Assembly: GCA_001775255.1 (NCBI GenBank)
Contig: MFCJ01000003.1
Span: 10,512 to 16,718 of the forward strand
Reading direction: 5' to 3'
Length of the DNA stretch: 6,207 nt
Origin: Candidatus Dadabacteria bacterium RIFCSPHIGHO2_12_FULL_53_21
GTDB lineage: Bacteria > Desulfobacterota_D > UBA1144 > Nemesobacterales > UBA2774
Position numbers and translations under genes: made by a program. Below are positions 1-5,787 of the stretch, piece after piece (position 1 is the first letter of the stretch; every line of letters starts with the position of its first letter). The notes beneath the pieces are model-generated. The model was not told the DNA's origin and searched no databases. It saw nothing but the letters and a program-made list of their open reading frames with translations.

Positions 1-166
1 CGTGTTTTCTCGACGCGATCTCCGGCACTACACCGCCGTATTCCTTATGGATATCGATCTGGGACGCGACTACGTTCGAAAGGGCTTTCTTTCCGCCCTC
101 GATAACGGCGGCTGCCGTCTCGTCGCACGATGTCTCTATGCCCAGTATTAAATCATGCATGCCCAT
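1..166 (-). CDS. tsaD: TsaD, tRNA N6-threonylcarbamoyladenosine transferase subunit (N-terminal part)
   Basis: This is the first 55 codons of a gene that reads leftward and is cut by the window edge. The translation begins MGMHDLILGIETSCDETAAA and continues into SQIDIHKEYGGVVPEIASRKH. Both blocks are hallmarks of the TsaD/Kae1/YgjD family (ASKHA fold). The GIETSCDET stretch (residues 9-17) is part of the nucleotide-binding phosphate-1 region. In the family, TsaD with TsaB and TsaE moves the threonylcarbamoyl group from TC-AMP to A37 of ANN-decoding tRNAs in the cytoplasm. The metal-binding HxxxH motif lies beyond the window. The start may be the ATG at 166-164 or the one at 160-158. Neither has a strong Shine-Dalgarno sequence, so the exact start is open. 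The gene is divergent from thiC, with 135 bases between them. Identity is very secure despite the truncation. Confidence 0.95.
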   Translation of the reverse strand, partial: MGMHDLILGIETSCDETAAAVIEGGKKALSNVVASQIDIHKEYGGVVPEIASRKH

Positions 167-208
167 TAGTTTACAGGACGCCCGGACGTTCACAAATTCG
201 GGCTTTCA

Positions 209-237
209 TTGCGCTTTCCCGCCGTTACTTTTATACT
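209..237 (+). promoter_or_regulatory. Candidate sigma-70 promoter of thiC
   Basis: TTGCGC (209-214, three of six consensus -35 bases, including the key TTG) is followed by a 17-base spacer and TATACT (232-237, five of six -10 bases). Transcription would start near 244, giving a leader of about 58 bases before the thiC ATG. A second TATAAT (274-279) also occurs, but it lacks a good -35 at 16-18 bases and would leave a leader of only about 16 bases, so it is the weaker choice. No promoter for the divergent tsaD gene stands out here. This is prediction from motif match only. Confidence 0.45.
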
Positions 238-301
238 ATATTTTAGCGGTCTGGTTGTGCTGTATTGCATTTTTATAATGAATTAAGGGAGTTTTTGTTA
301 A

Positions 302-2203
302 ATGGGAACATCCACGAAGCGGGAAAGGATACCTGATCGGGCGCTCATCTCACGCGAACCGTTTCCGAAATCCGGAAAGGTTTACGTGGAGGGGACGCTC
401 CACGACATACGTGTGGCGATGCGTGAGATCGAGCTCGAGGATTCGTTCCCGGCGCCGGGCTCAGGGAACAAGCCGCACGAAAGAAAGGCTTCCATTACGG
501 TTTACGACACGAGCGGGCCCTACACCGACCCGGATGCGGATATAGACGTCCATAGAGGGCTATTCCCGCTGAGAGAGAAATGGGTGATCGGCCGCGGGGA
601 CGTCGAAACCCTTCCCGATTTTTCCTCGAAGTTTGCCAGGGGAGCCGCGGGCGGAGCAAAAATACTCAGCATCAAATTCAAGAACGCGAGGAAACCCCTC
701 AGGGCGAAGGCGGGCGCAATTGTAACGCAGATGCATTACGCGAGGAAGGGGATTATAACCCCGGAGATGGAATATATAGCTATAAGGGAAAACCAGAGGA
801 TTGAAGAGCAGCGGGAGACGCTGGGGGCGCTCGCGAAGTTCCACAGTGGAGAGAGCTTCGGGGCCGCTATGCCCTCAACCCGCATCACCCCCGAATTCGT
901 ACGACAGGAGGTCGCCCTCGGAAGGGCGATAATACCCTCCAACATCAACCACCCCGAAACAGAGCCGATGATAATAGGGAGGAATTTCCTCGTCAAGATA
1001 AACGCGAACATAGGGAATTCCGCCGTGACATCGAGCATCGAGGAAGAGGTCGAGAAGGCCGTCTGGGCGTGCAGGTGGGGCGCCGACACAATCATGGACC
1101 TGTCCACCGGAAAAAATATTCATGAGACGAGGGAGTGGATCGTGCGGAATTCTCCCGTACCCGTAGGCACCGTCCCCATATACCAGGCCCTCGAGAAGGT
1201 CGAGGGGAAGGCCGAGGACCTCACGTGGGATTTATTCAGGGATACGTTGATAGAGCAGGCGGAGCAGGGCGTAGATTATTTTACGATCCACGCGGGGGTG
1301 CTGCTCGGATACATACCGCTCACCGCCGGGAGGGTGACGGGGATAGTTTCGAGGGGCGGCTCTATTATGGCCAAGTGGTGCCTCTCCCACCACAAGGAGA
1401 GCTTCCTCTATACGAACTTCGAAGAGATATGCGAGATAATGAAGGCCTACGACGTTGCGTTCTCCCTCGGAGACGGACTCAGGCCCGGCTCGATCGCCGA
1501 CGCCAACGACGAAGCCCAGTTCGCGGAATTAAGGACGATAGGCGAGCTCACTGACGTTGCGTGGAAGCACGACGTCCAGGTGATGATCGAGGGCCCGGGA
1601 CATGTCCCCATGCACATGATAAAGGAGAACATGGACAAGCAGCTCGAGTACTGCCGCGAGGCCCCGTTCTATACGCTCGGTCCCCTTACGACGGACATAG
1701 CGCCCGGATACGACCATATCACTTCGGCTATAGGCGCGGCGATGATAGGGTGGTACGGTACGGCCATGCTCTGCTACGTCACCCCGAAGGAGCACCTCGG
1801 GCTCCCGAACAAGACAGACGTTAAAGAGGGCGTGATCGCCTACAAGATAGCCGCCCATGCTGCGGACCTCGCGAAGGGGCATCCCGCGGCCCAGATAAGG
1901 GACAACGCTCTCAGCAAAGCCAGGTTCGAGTTCAGGTGGAACGACCAGTTCAACCTCTCTCTCGACCCCGATACCGCACGTGAATTCCACGACGAGACGC
2001 TCCCTGCCGAAGGCGCCAAAGTGGCTCACTTCTGCTCGATGTGCGGACCCAAGTTCTGCTCCATGAAGATTACTCAGGAAGTAAGGGAGTATGCGGAAAA
2101 GCACGGCTTTTCGGAGACTGAAGCAGTGAAGAAGGGTATGGAGCAAAAATCTAAAGAGTTCGGTGATTCCGGCGGCAAGATATATATCCCTGCCGATGAA
2201 TGA
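302..2203 (+). CDS. thiC: ThiC, phosphomethylpyrimidine synthase
   Basis: A 633-residue protein of normal family length (E. coli ThiC is similar). ThiC is a cytoplasmic non-canonical radical-SAM enzyme. It rearranges aminoimidazole ribotide to 4-amino-5-hydroxymethyl-2-methylpyrimidine phosphate for thiamine synthesis. An N-terminal ThiC-associated domain (about residues 15-90, with PFPKSGKVYVEG) precedes the TIM-barrel core. The core shows DTIMDLSTGKNIHETREWI, SRGGSIMAKWC, SLGDGLRPGSIADANDEAQ, EGPGHVPMHMI (residues 430-440) and GPLTTDIAPGYDHITSAIG. His434 and His472 are the conserved histidines expected at the second metal site. The [4Fe-4S] motif CX2CX4C is intact at Cys578, Cys581 and Cys586 near the C-terminus. 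AAGGGAG at 285-291 lies 10 bases before the ATG and supports the start. No thi neighbour is visible, so it seems to be a single-gene unit. It converges on the sugar dehydrogenase gene. Confidence 0.98.
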   Translation: MGTSTKRERIPDRALISREPFPKSGKVYVEGTLHDIRVAMREIELEDSFPAPGSGNKPHERKASITVYDTSGPYTDPDADIDVHRGLFPLREKWVIGRGDVETLPDFSSKFARGAAGGAKILSIKFKNARKPLRAKAGAIVTQMHYARKGIITPEMEYIAIRENQRIEEQRETLGALAKFHSGESFGAAMPSTRITPEFVRQEVALGRAIIPSNINHPETEPMIIGRNFLVKINANIGNSAVTSSIEEEVEKAVWACRWGADTIMDLSTGKNIHETREWIVRNSPVPVGTVPIYQALEKVEGKAEDLTWDLFRDTLIEQAEQGVDYFTIHAGVLLGYIPLTAGRVTGIVSRGGSIMAKWCLSHHKESFLYTNFEEICEIMKAYDVAFSLGDGLRPGSIADANDEAQFAELRTIGELTDVAWKHDVQVMIEGPGHVPMHMIKENMDKQLEYCREAPFYTLGPLTTDIAPGYDHITSAIGAAMIGWYGTAMLCYVTPKEHLGLPNKTDVKEGVIAYKIAAHAADLAKGHPAAQIRDNALSKARFEFRWNDQFNLSLDPDTAREFHDETLPAEGAKVAHFCSMCGPKFCSMKITQEVREYAEKHGFSETEAVKKGMEQKSKEFGDSGGKIYIPADE

Positions 2204-2325
2204 CGCCCCATCCCGGTCTGACGCGGTGTCTGAATTCCCGGTATGCGGATTAAGTTCTTGAAACCGCCGGATAGGGGATCATAGCCCGCACCCGTTATTA
2301 TCCCGCATTATACGCCTGGGCAGTT

Positions 2326-2350
2326 CGCTAAACTCAGCTTCCGGTTAGCG
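2326..2350. repeat. Inverted repeat in the convergent thiC/dehydrogenase gap
   Basis: CGCTAA (2326-2331) and TTAGCG (2345-2350) form a perfect 6-bp stem with a 13-base loop. It lies between the two convergent stop codons. Neither strand has a T-run after the stem, so it is not a textbook intrinsic terminator, though it could help 3'-end formation of thiC mRNA. No better thiC terminator is visible in 2204-2364. Confidence 0.3.
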
Positions 2351-2364
2351 GTAATAGGCCCTTC

Positions 2365-3987
2365 TTACCTGAAAAGCGGGAAAAACCCGCCTCCGGTAGA
2401 GCCTCCGGTTGATCGCTTAATTGACTGGACCACTCGGTTCGTAATCTTGCAGGCGGCCGAGCTCTCAACCCTCGATTGTACGTAAAGCGTCCTTCCGCCC
2501 AGACTCCGTGACAGACTGACGTTTATGGTGGCTTTCCCGGTCGAATCCGCGACGGCGGAACCCAGAGAGACCGGAGATCTCATGCTAAGGGCCTTCCCTT
2601 TGCATACGCCGGACGAAACAGTCGTGCTCCCGTTGGTTCTCGAATAGTAGAACCTGACAATCGACCCTCGCTGAGCCCCTGTAACTGTCAGTGAATTCCT
2701 GACCCCGGCCGTTCCCGGGTTAAGCTTGGAAAGGGTGGCGTTTGCTGAAGGGGGCGCGGTAGGTCTCGGAGTCGGCGCCGGTGTAGGAACAGGCGTGGGG
2801 ACGGGTGTGGGTTGTGGTAGTGAGTTCTTATCCGCAATCTTGAATATTTCTCCGTCTAGGTCGACTATGTATATCTCCCCTCTATCGTCCTCGCCGAACG
2901 AGGAGATATTGTTGATGGTTTCTCCGGTAATCGGCTTGAGCTCAGCGGTACGGTCGGTGAATTGGGACACGGTGTTACCGCTCCTTACGAATGACCATAT
3001 TTTACCGGTGCAGAAATCGGCGAAGAAATACGTTCCGTCAAGGTCGGGTATAGCCGGTCCTCTATAGACGTACCCGCCCGTTACGGAACAATTACCCCCC
3101 GCGTGACCATAATCATAGATCGGGTTTATCCATTGGGGAGAGTTGCATGCGCACCCGGGCAGGTTGGTACACTGAAAACCTTCCATGCAGCGCCAGCCGT
3201 AATTCTCCCCGCCCTGACTGTTCCCCGGCTGGAAGCTTATTTCTTCCCTCGACCCCTGTCCTACGTCCCCGATGTAGAGATCGCCGTTTAACCTGTCGAA
3301 GCTGTACCTCCAGGGATTTCTAAAACCCAGTGCCCATATCGTGTCAAGGAAGGAGGGGTTGTTGTTGAAGGGGTTGTTCGCAGCAGCTGAGAACGTATCT
3401 CCGTTTCCGACGTCGATTCTCAGAATTTTCCCGAGCTCCGTCTGCCCGTTCTGTGCCCGGTTGTCCGGGTCATTACCGGATCCCCCGTCTCCCATGCCTA
3501 TGTAGAGATGGTCGTCGTTCGGGCTGAACGCCATCATGCCGCCGTTGTGGTTCGAGAAGGGCTGGTCGACGGTCATCATGATCTGCTCGCTGCTCGGGTC
3601 CGCTATGTCCGGGTTAGAGGAGACCTTGTAGCGGGCAACGACCGTATCTCCGGAGTTGTCCGTATAGTTGACGTAGAAATAACCGTTACTGGCATAATTC
3701 GGGTGAAATGCGAGTCCGAGCAGGCCCATTTCTCCGCCGCTTCCGACCTTGGGGTCGATATTTAAAAATGGCGTGGCAAGTACGGTTCCGTTCTTTATTA
3801 TCTTGATTGTCGCCGAGTTTTGTTCGACTATGAATACGCGGTTCAAATCGCCGGCCGGGGCTGTCAGGTAGAGGGGCTGAGAGAACCCCCCAGCCACTTT
3901 AACGGTGGTCAGTTCCGCGCCCGGCGAATTATATGCGGAGAGGATCGTGAATAATGAAATTATCAGGAATTTCGGATACGAGCCCAT
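2365..3987 (-). CDS. Exported PQQ-type sugar (glucose/sorbosone) dehydrogenase-like protein with extra C-terminal domain
   Basis: A 540-residue protein. Residues 1-24 look like a signal peptide: Lys6, then hydrophobic FLIISLFTILSA, then a small-residue region ending near Ala24. Residues about 28-386 form the six-bladed beta-propeller of the soluble glucose dehydrogenase / YliI (GSDH) family. Visible family blocks are GGEMGLLGLAFHP, SNHNGG with the likely catalytic base His147, YIGMGDGGSGNDPDNRAQN, LGKILRID, and GFRNPWR with Arg223 at the expected PQQ-contact position. These enzymes oxidise sugars or aldehydes outside the cytoplasm using PQQ; the true substrate cannot be read from sequence. 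Six cysteines at 267-326 may form disulfides. A Pro/Thr-rich linker (391-413) leads to a beta-rich domain (about 414-525) with Cys462 and Cys513, of a family I do not recognise. The start ATG is the only reasonable in-frame start. A c-di-GMP-I riboswitch precedes the gene. Confidence 0.88.
   Translation of the reverse strand: MGSYPKFLIISLFTILSAYNSPGAELTTVKVAGGFSQPLYLTAPAGDLNRVFIVEQNSATIKIIKNGTVLATPFLNIDPKVGSGGEMGLLGLAFHPNYASNGYFYVNYTDNSGDTVVARYKVSSNPDIADPSSEQIMMTVDQPFSNHNGGMMAFSPNDDHLYIGMGDGGSGNDPDNRAQNGQTELGKILRIDVGNGDTFSAAANNPFNNNPSFLDTIWALGFRNPWRYSFDRLNGDLYIGDVGQGSREEISFQPGNSQGGENYGWRCMEGFQCTNLPGCACNSPQWINPIYDYGHAGGNCSVTGGYVYRGPAIPDLDGTYFFADFCTGKIWSFVRSGNTVSQFTDRTAELKPITGETINNISSFGEDDRGEIYIVDLDGEIFKIADKNSLPQPTPVPTPVPTPAPTPRPTAPPSANATLSKLNPGTAGVRNSLTVTGAQRGSIVRFYYSRTNGSTTVSSGVCKGKALSMRSPVSLGSAVADSTGKATINVSLSRSLGGRTLYVQSRVESSAACKITNRVVQSIKRSTGGSTGGGFFPLFR
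2372..2390 (-). terminator. Intrinsic terminator overlapping the end of the dehydrogenase gene
   Basis: Reading the minus strand, GCGGG (2390-2386), a TTTTT loop and CCCGC (2380-2376) form a 5-bp all-GC stem, followed at once by TTTT (2375-2372). The hairpin lies inside the last codons (GGGFFPLFR) and the T-run ends four bases before the TAA at 2367-2365. The stem is short and the T-run modest, so efficiency is uncertain. Confidence 0.45.
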
Positions 3988-3996
3988 AGTATAAAA

Positions 3997-4003
3997 CCCC
4001 CCC
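3997..4003 (-). promoter_or_regulatory. G7 tract serving as probable ribosome-binding region of the dehydrogenase gene
   Basis: Seven consecutive G on the minus strand lie 9 bases before the ATG at 3987. No AGGAGG-like sequence is better placed, because AAAGGGA (4019-4013) is about 25 bases away. The tract can pair only partly with the anti-Shine-Dalgarno sequence, so translation initiation may be weak. Confidence 0.35.
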
Positions 4004-4029
4004 GTGTTTCAGTCCCTTTATCCGAGGCC

Positions 4030-4065
4030 AAAAAGGAGATGCGACGTATCCGCAGATTCGTCCTT
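4030..4065 (-). terminator. Candidate expression-platform terminator of the c-di-GMP riboswitch
   Basis: On the minus strand AAGGA (4065-4061) can pair with TCCTT (4037-4033). Inside it TGCG (4054-4051) pairs with CGCA (4043-4040) around a 7-base loop, and GA/TC add two further pairs. A run of five T (4034-4030) follows, two of which pair with the AA of the 5' strand. Internal loops make the stem imperfect. The AGGA segment is also the 3' strand of aptamer helix P1, so the two structures exclude each other. If real, ligand binding would prevent termination. Confidence 0.4.
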
Positions 4066-4161
4066 ACTTCGGTAACCAGTCTACCTTAGGCTCTTTCAAG
4101 CCCTTAGGTCTTGGGTTTTGCGTCCCACCTTTTCAGATGGTTTGCCTTTTCGGATGAGGAC
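4060..4161 (-). promoter_or_regulatory. Cyclic-di-GMP-I (GEMM-I) riboswitch aptamer
   Basis: Read on the minus strand, the element has every conserved part of the GEMM-I class in order. They are GGCAAACC (4146-4139); a 6-bp stem CCATCT/AGGTGG capped by a GAAA tetraloop (4140-4125); GGACGCAAA (4125-4117); an arm ACCT...AGGT (4109-4083) holding CCTAAG and TAAGG, one base from the 11-nt GAAA tetraloop receptor CCUAAG/UAUGG; and GGTTACC (4077-4071). The outer helix P1 pairs GTCCTCAT (4161-4154) with GTAAGGAC (4067-4060), with one C-A mismatch. Known GEMM-I structures dock the tetraloop into this receptor and bind one c-di-GMP at the three-way junction. The G matching Vc2 G20 is present (4146), as is the stacking A47 (4119). 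The aptamer lies 72 bases upstream of the exported dehydrogenase gene on the same strand, so it should control it. Confidence 0.92.
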
Positions 4162-4165
4162 CTAC

Positions 4166-4179
4166 TTTGTATATACAAA
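4166..4179. repeat. Perfect 14-bp palindrome at the predicted transcription start of the riboswitch RNA
   Basis: TTTGTATATACAAA reads the same on both strands. It abuts the -10 box of the minus-strand promoter and covers the predicted start site (about 4172), just upstream of the aptamer. Such a position would suit an operator for a dimeric repressor. An AT-rich palindrome may also occur by chance. Confidence 0.4.
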
Positions 4180-4207
4180 TAATAACATCATAATATATCG
4201 CAATCAA
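4179..4207 (-). promoter_or_regulatory. Sigma-70 promoter for the riboswitch-dehydrogenase transcript
   Basis: On the minus strand TTGATT (4207-4202, four of six -35 bases) is followed by a 17-base spacer and TATTAT (4184-4179, five of six -10 bases). Transcription would start near 4172, about 11 bases before the aptamer, and give a leader of about 185 bases. The spacing to the aptamer is what a riboswitch needs, which strengthens the call. Confidence 0.55.
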
Positions 4208-4226
4208 CAACTATTTATCATGCGTT

Positions 4227-4245
4227 CCGGGACTATTCCGTCCGG
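4227..4245. repeat. Imperfect inverted repeat between the divergent promoters
   Basis: CCGGGAC (4227-4233) and GTCCGG (4240-4245) form six pairs with one bulged G around a 6-base loop. It lies upstream of both divergent promoters and might be a protein-binding dyad. Evidence is weak. Confidence 0.2.
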
Positions 4246-4251
4246 TTGCCC

Positions 4252-4281
4252 TTGCGGAATATTCGGTCATATTGTTATATT
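4252..4281 (+). promoter_or_regulatory. Candidate sigma-70 promoter of the YhdH/AcuI-type gene
   Basis: TTGCGG (4252-4257) is followed by an 18-base spacer and TATATT (4276-4281, five of six -10 bases). Transcription would begin near 4288, giving a leader of about 60 bases. A perfect TTGACA at 4280-4285 lies just downstream but has no acceptable -10 at 16-18 bases. Confidence 0.4.
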
Positions 4282-4336
4282 GACATGTGCGGCGGAGCCC
4301 TGATTTCGGCCCGGCCTGTTAAACGAATCATACAAT

Positions 4337-4342
4337 GGAGGG
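4337..4342 (+). promoter_or_regulatory. Ribosome-binding site that decides the YhdH/AcuI start
   Basis: GGAGGG lies directly against an ATG at 4343, which is too close for use, but GGAGG is 7 bases from the next in-frame ATG at 4349. This favours 4349 as the start. A third in-frame ATG at 4361 gives the family-typical beginning MFRALVV but lacks a well-spaced site. Confidence 0.6.
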
Positions 4343-4348
4343 ATGTCG

Positions 4349-5347
4349 ATGAGCGGCAGGATGTTCAGAGCACTCGTAGTCGAGGAGACGGGGGAGAATA
4401 AATTCGAAAGGTCGATTAAGGATAGGTCTACGGACGAGCTTCCGGGCGGAGAGGTGCTGGTCCGGGTTCAATACTCTTCGCTTAATTATAAAGACGCCCT
4501 TTCGGCGACCGGCAACAAGGGCGTAACGAAGAATTACCCCCACACGCCGGGTATCGACGCGTCCGGAGTCGTGGAGGAGAGCTCTGCGGGTGAATTTGCG
4601 CCTGGGGAAGAGGTCCTGGTTACGGGTTACGACCTGGGCGCTAACACTTCCGGCGGGTATGGGGAATATATACGCGTGCCTGCCGGGTGGGTGGTAAAGC
4701 TCCCCGAGGGGCTTTCATTGAGAGACAGCATGATTTACGGTACGGCGGGGTTCACGGCCGCCCTCTCTGTTTACAAAATGGAAGAGCACGGGGTCAATCC
4801 AGGGATGGGAGAGGTTCTCGTTACAGGCGCAACAGGCGGAGTCGGGAGTATAGCGTCGGGTATCCTCGCGAAAGCGGGTTACGACGTCGTCTCTTCCACG
4901 GGGAAGACCGACCAGAAGAAGCTCCTGCTCGATCTGGGCGTGAAAGAGGTGATAAGCAGGGAGGACGCCACGGATACGTCTGGGCGTGCCCTTCTCAAAG
5001 CAAGGTGGGCGGGGGCGGTGGATACGGTCGGGGGGGATATACTCGCTACGGCCATTAAATCCGCGAAGCAGCACGGGGTCGTCACCTGCTGCGGGAACGT
5101 GGCTTCCGCTGACCTGCCCATAAACGTCTATCCTTTCATATTGAGAGGGGTCTCTCTCGTGGGCATCGACTCGGCGTACTGTCCTATGGACGTGAGAAAA
5201 AGGGTCTGGGCCAAGATCGCGGACGAATGGAAAATAGATAGGCTCGACGTTATCACCAACGAGATCACACTCGCCGGACTGGATAAGAATATAGAGCTTA
5301 TTCTCCGTGGCGGTCAGAAGGGGCGGGTCGTGATTAATATGAAGTAG
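4349..5347 (+). CDS. acuI: YhdH/AcuI-type NADPH-dependent oxidoreductase (acryloyl-CoA reductase / quinone oxidoreductase family)
   Basis: A 332-residue medium-chain dehydrogenase/reductase from the ATG at 4349, two residues longer from 4343; E. coli YhdH is about 324. Residue numbers here count from 4343. The N-terminal GroES-like domain has SSLNYKDAL (45-53), NYPHTPGIDASG (64-75) and GGYGEY (104-109). The Rossmann domain has VLVTGATGGVGS (158-169) and VVSSTGK (182-188), the latter fitting the NADPH 2'-phosphate. The end, LRGGQKGRVVI, is family-typical. The cysteine set that binds zinc in alcohol dehydrogenases is absent, as expected for this zinc-free branch. Characterised AcuI proteins reduce acryloyl-CoA to propionyl-CoA in the cytoplasm, as in DMSP or 3-hydroxypropionate metabolism. 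Whether this copy uses that substrate is inference. It stands alone: divergent from the dehydrogenase and 682 bases before amt. Confidence 0.9.
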   Translation: MSGRMFRALVVEETGENKFERSIKDRSTDELPGGEVLVRVQYSSLNYKDALSATGNKGVTKNYPHTPGIDASGVVEESSAGEFAPGEEVLVTGYDLGANTSGGYGEYIRVPAGWVVKLPEGLSLRDSMIYGTAGFTAALSVYKMEEHGVNPGMGEVLVTGATGGVGSIASGILAKAGYDVVSSTGKTDQKKLLLDLGVKEVISREDATDTSGRALLKARWAGAVDTVGGDILATAIKSAKQHGVVTCCGNVASADLPINVYPFILRGVSLVGIDSAYCPMDVRKRVWAKIADEWKIDRLDVITNEITLAGLDKNIELILRGGQKGRVVINMK

Positions 5348-5369
5348 TATTCAGGATTTCTTGATTACG

Positions 5370-5401
5370 GCCGGCCGCTCTTTGAGTGACTGACTGCCGG
5401 C
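5370..5401. repeat. GC-rich inverted repeat downstream of the YhdH/AcuI-type gene
   Basis: GCCGGC at 5370-5375 can pair with GCCGGC at 5396-5401 across a 20-base loop. The first arm is part of the 10-base palindrome CGGCCGGCCG (5368-5377). It lies just past the stop codon but no T-run follows, so a role in termination is only possible. Confidence 0.25.
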
Positions 5402-5443
5402 AAGGAAGGCGGATAGATTAATAAGGAAGGCGGATAGATTAAT
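5402..5443. repeat. Perfect tandem duplication of a 21-bp unit
   Basis: The unit at 5402-5422 (begins AAGGAAGGCGG, ends GATTAAT) is repeated exactly at 5423-5443, with two further matching bases after it. The absence of differences suggests a recent slippage duplication. Confidence 0.95.
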
Positions 5444-5647
5444 AATGTCAGCACCTTATCTTTATCTCTTCTAGATATGGTGTTCTCGGCACGAAATAAG
5501 CCCTCTCTCCTTTTCTGCCGGTTCCCCCTTTGAATCCTATATTGAAATTAATCTCTACCGCAGATGAAATTTTTTGCAGAAGGGAAGGTGATCAAAACTC
5601 CCTGTATTTCTCATTTTTCCTCTTTCCTCCGCGGGATTCTTCTTGGT

Positions 5648-5663
5648 CCGGTCGTCTGACCGG
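5648..5663. repeat. Short perfect hairpin
   Basis: CCGGTC (5648-5653) and GACCGG (5658-5663) form a 6-bp stem with a GTCT loop. No T-run follows on either strand, so it is not called a terminator. Confidence 0.35.
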
Positions 5664-5682
5664 CACTGCCATCTCGTTCCAT

Positions 5683-5716
5683 TCTTATAAAATTCCCCGT
5701 CTTATAAAATTCCCCG
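5683..5716. repeat. Perfect tandem duplication of a 17-bp unit
   Basis: TCTTATAAAATTCCCCG occurs at 5683-5699 and again without change at 5700-5716. It is unrelated in sequence to the 21-bp duplication about 240 bases upstream in the same gap. Confidence 0.95.
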
Positions 5717-5787
5717 GGTTTTCCGCGCCGCCCGTCGTTTAAACCGAGGTGTTCAATTTTTAGAATACCTTGCTTAAGTTTTAGGCA

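Noticed and set aside
328..350. ACCTGATC at the start of thiC, resembling the TPP riboswitch core
   Set aside because: It lies inside the coding sequence for the conserved IPDRALISREPFP region, and the rest of the THI element (CTGAGA, GGATAATGCCAGCG) is missing.
1529..2146. 205-codon open frame antisense to thiC
   Set aside because: Shadow of the GC-rich thiC codons; the product shows no recognisable family, and thiC on the other strand is certain. The same applies to the smaller frames within thiC, the dehydrogenase and the YhdH/AcuI-type gene.
4280..4285. Perfect TTGACA -35 box upstream of the YhdH/AcuI-type gene
   Set aside because: No acceptable -10 hexamer occurs 16-18 bases downstream (the sequence there is TGATTTCGG); the TTGCGG/TATATT pair is preferred.
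4118..4303. 61-codon plus-strand open frame in the divergent control region
   Set aside because: It runs antisense through the riboswitch aptamer and both promoters, has no ribosome-binding site and its product resembles nothing.
5487..5502. Second sigma-54-like match (CGGCACG, then GC ten bases after GG)
   Set aside because: The -12 part reads AAGCC instead of TTGCA, and it is over 500 bases from amt with no nearby gene; a chance match is likely.
5402..5716. Possible CRISPR array from the repeats in the intergenic gap
   Set aside because: The two repeat families differ, each has only two head-to-tail copies, and no spacers separate the copies.
5530..5742. 70-codon open frame with a TTG start in the long intergenic gap
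   Set aside because: No Shine-Dalgarno sequence, a low-complexity product, and the frame runs through the 17-bp tandem duplication.
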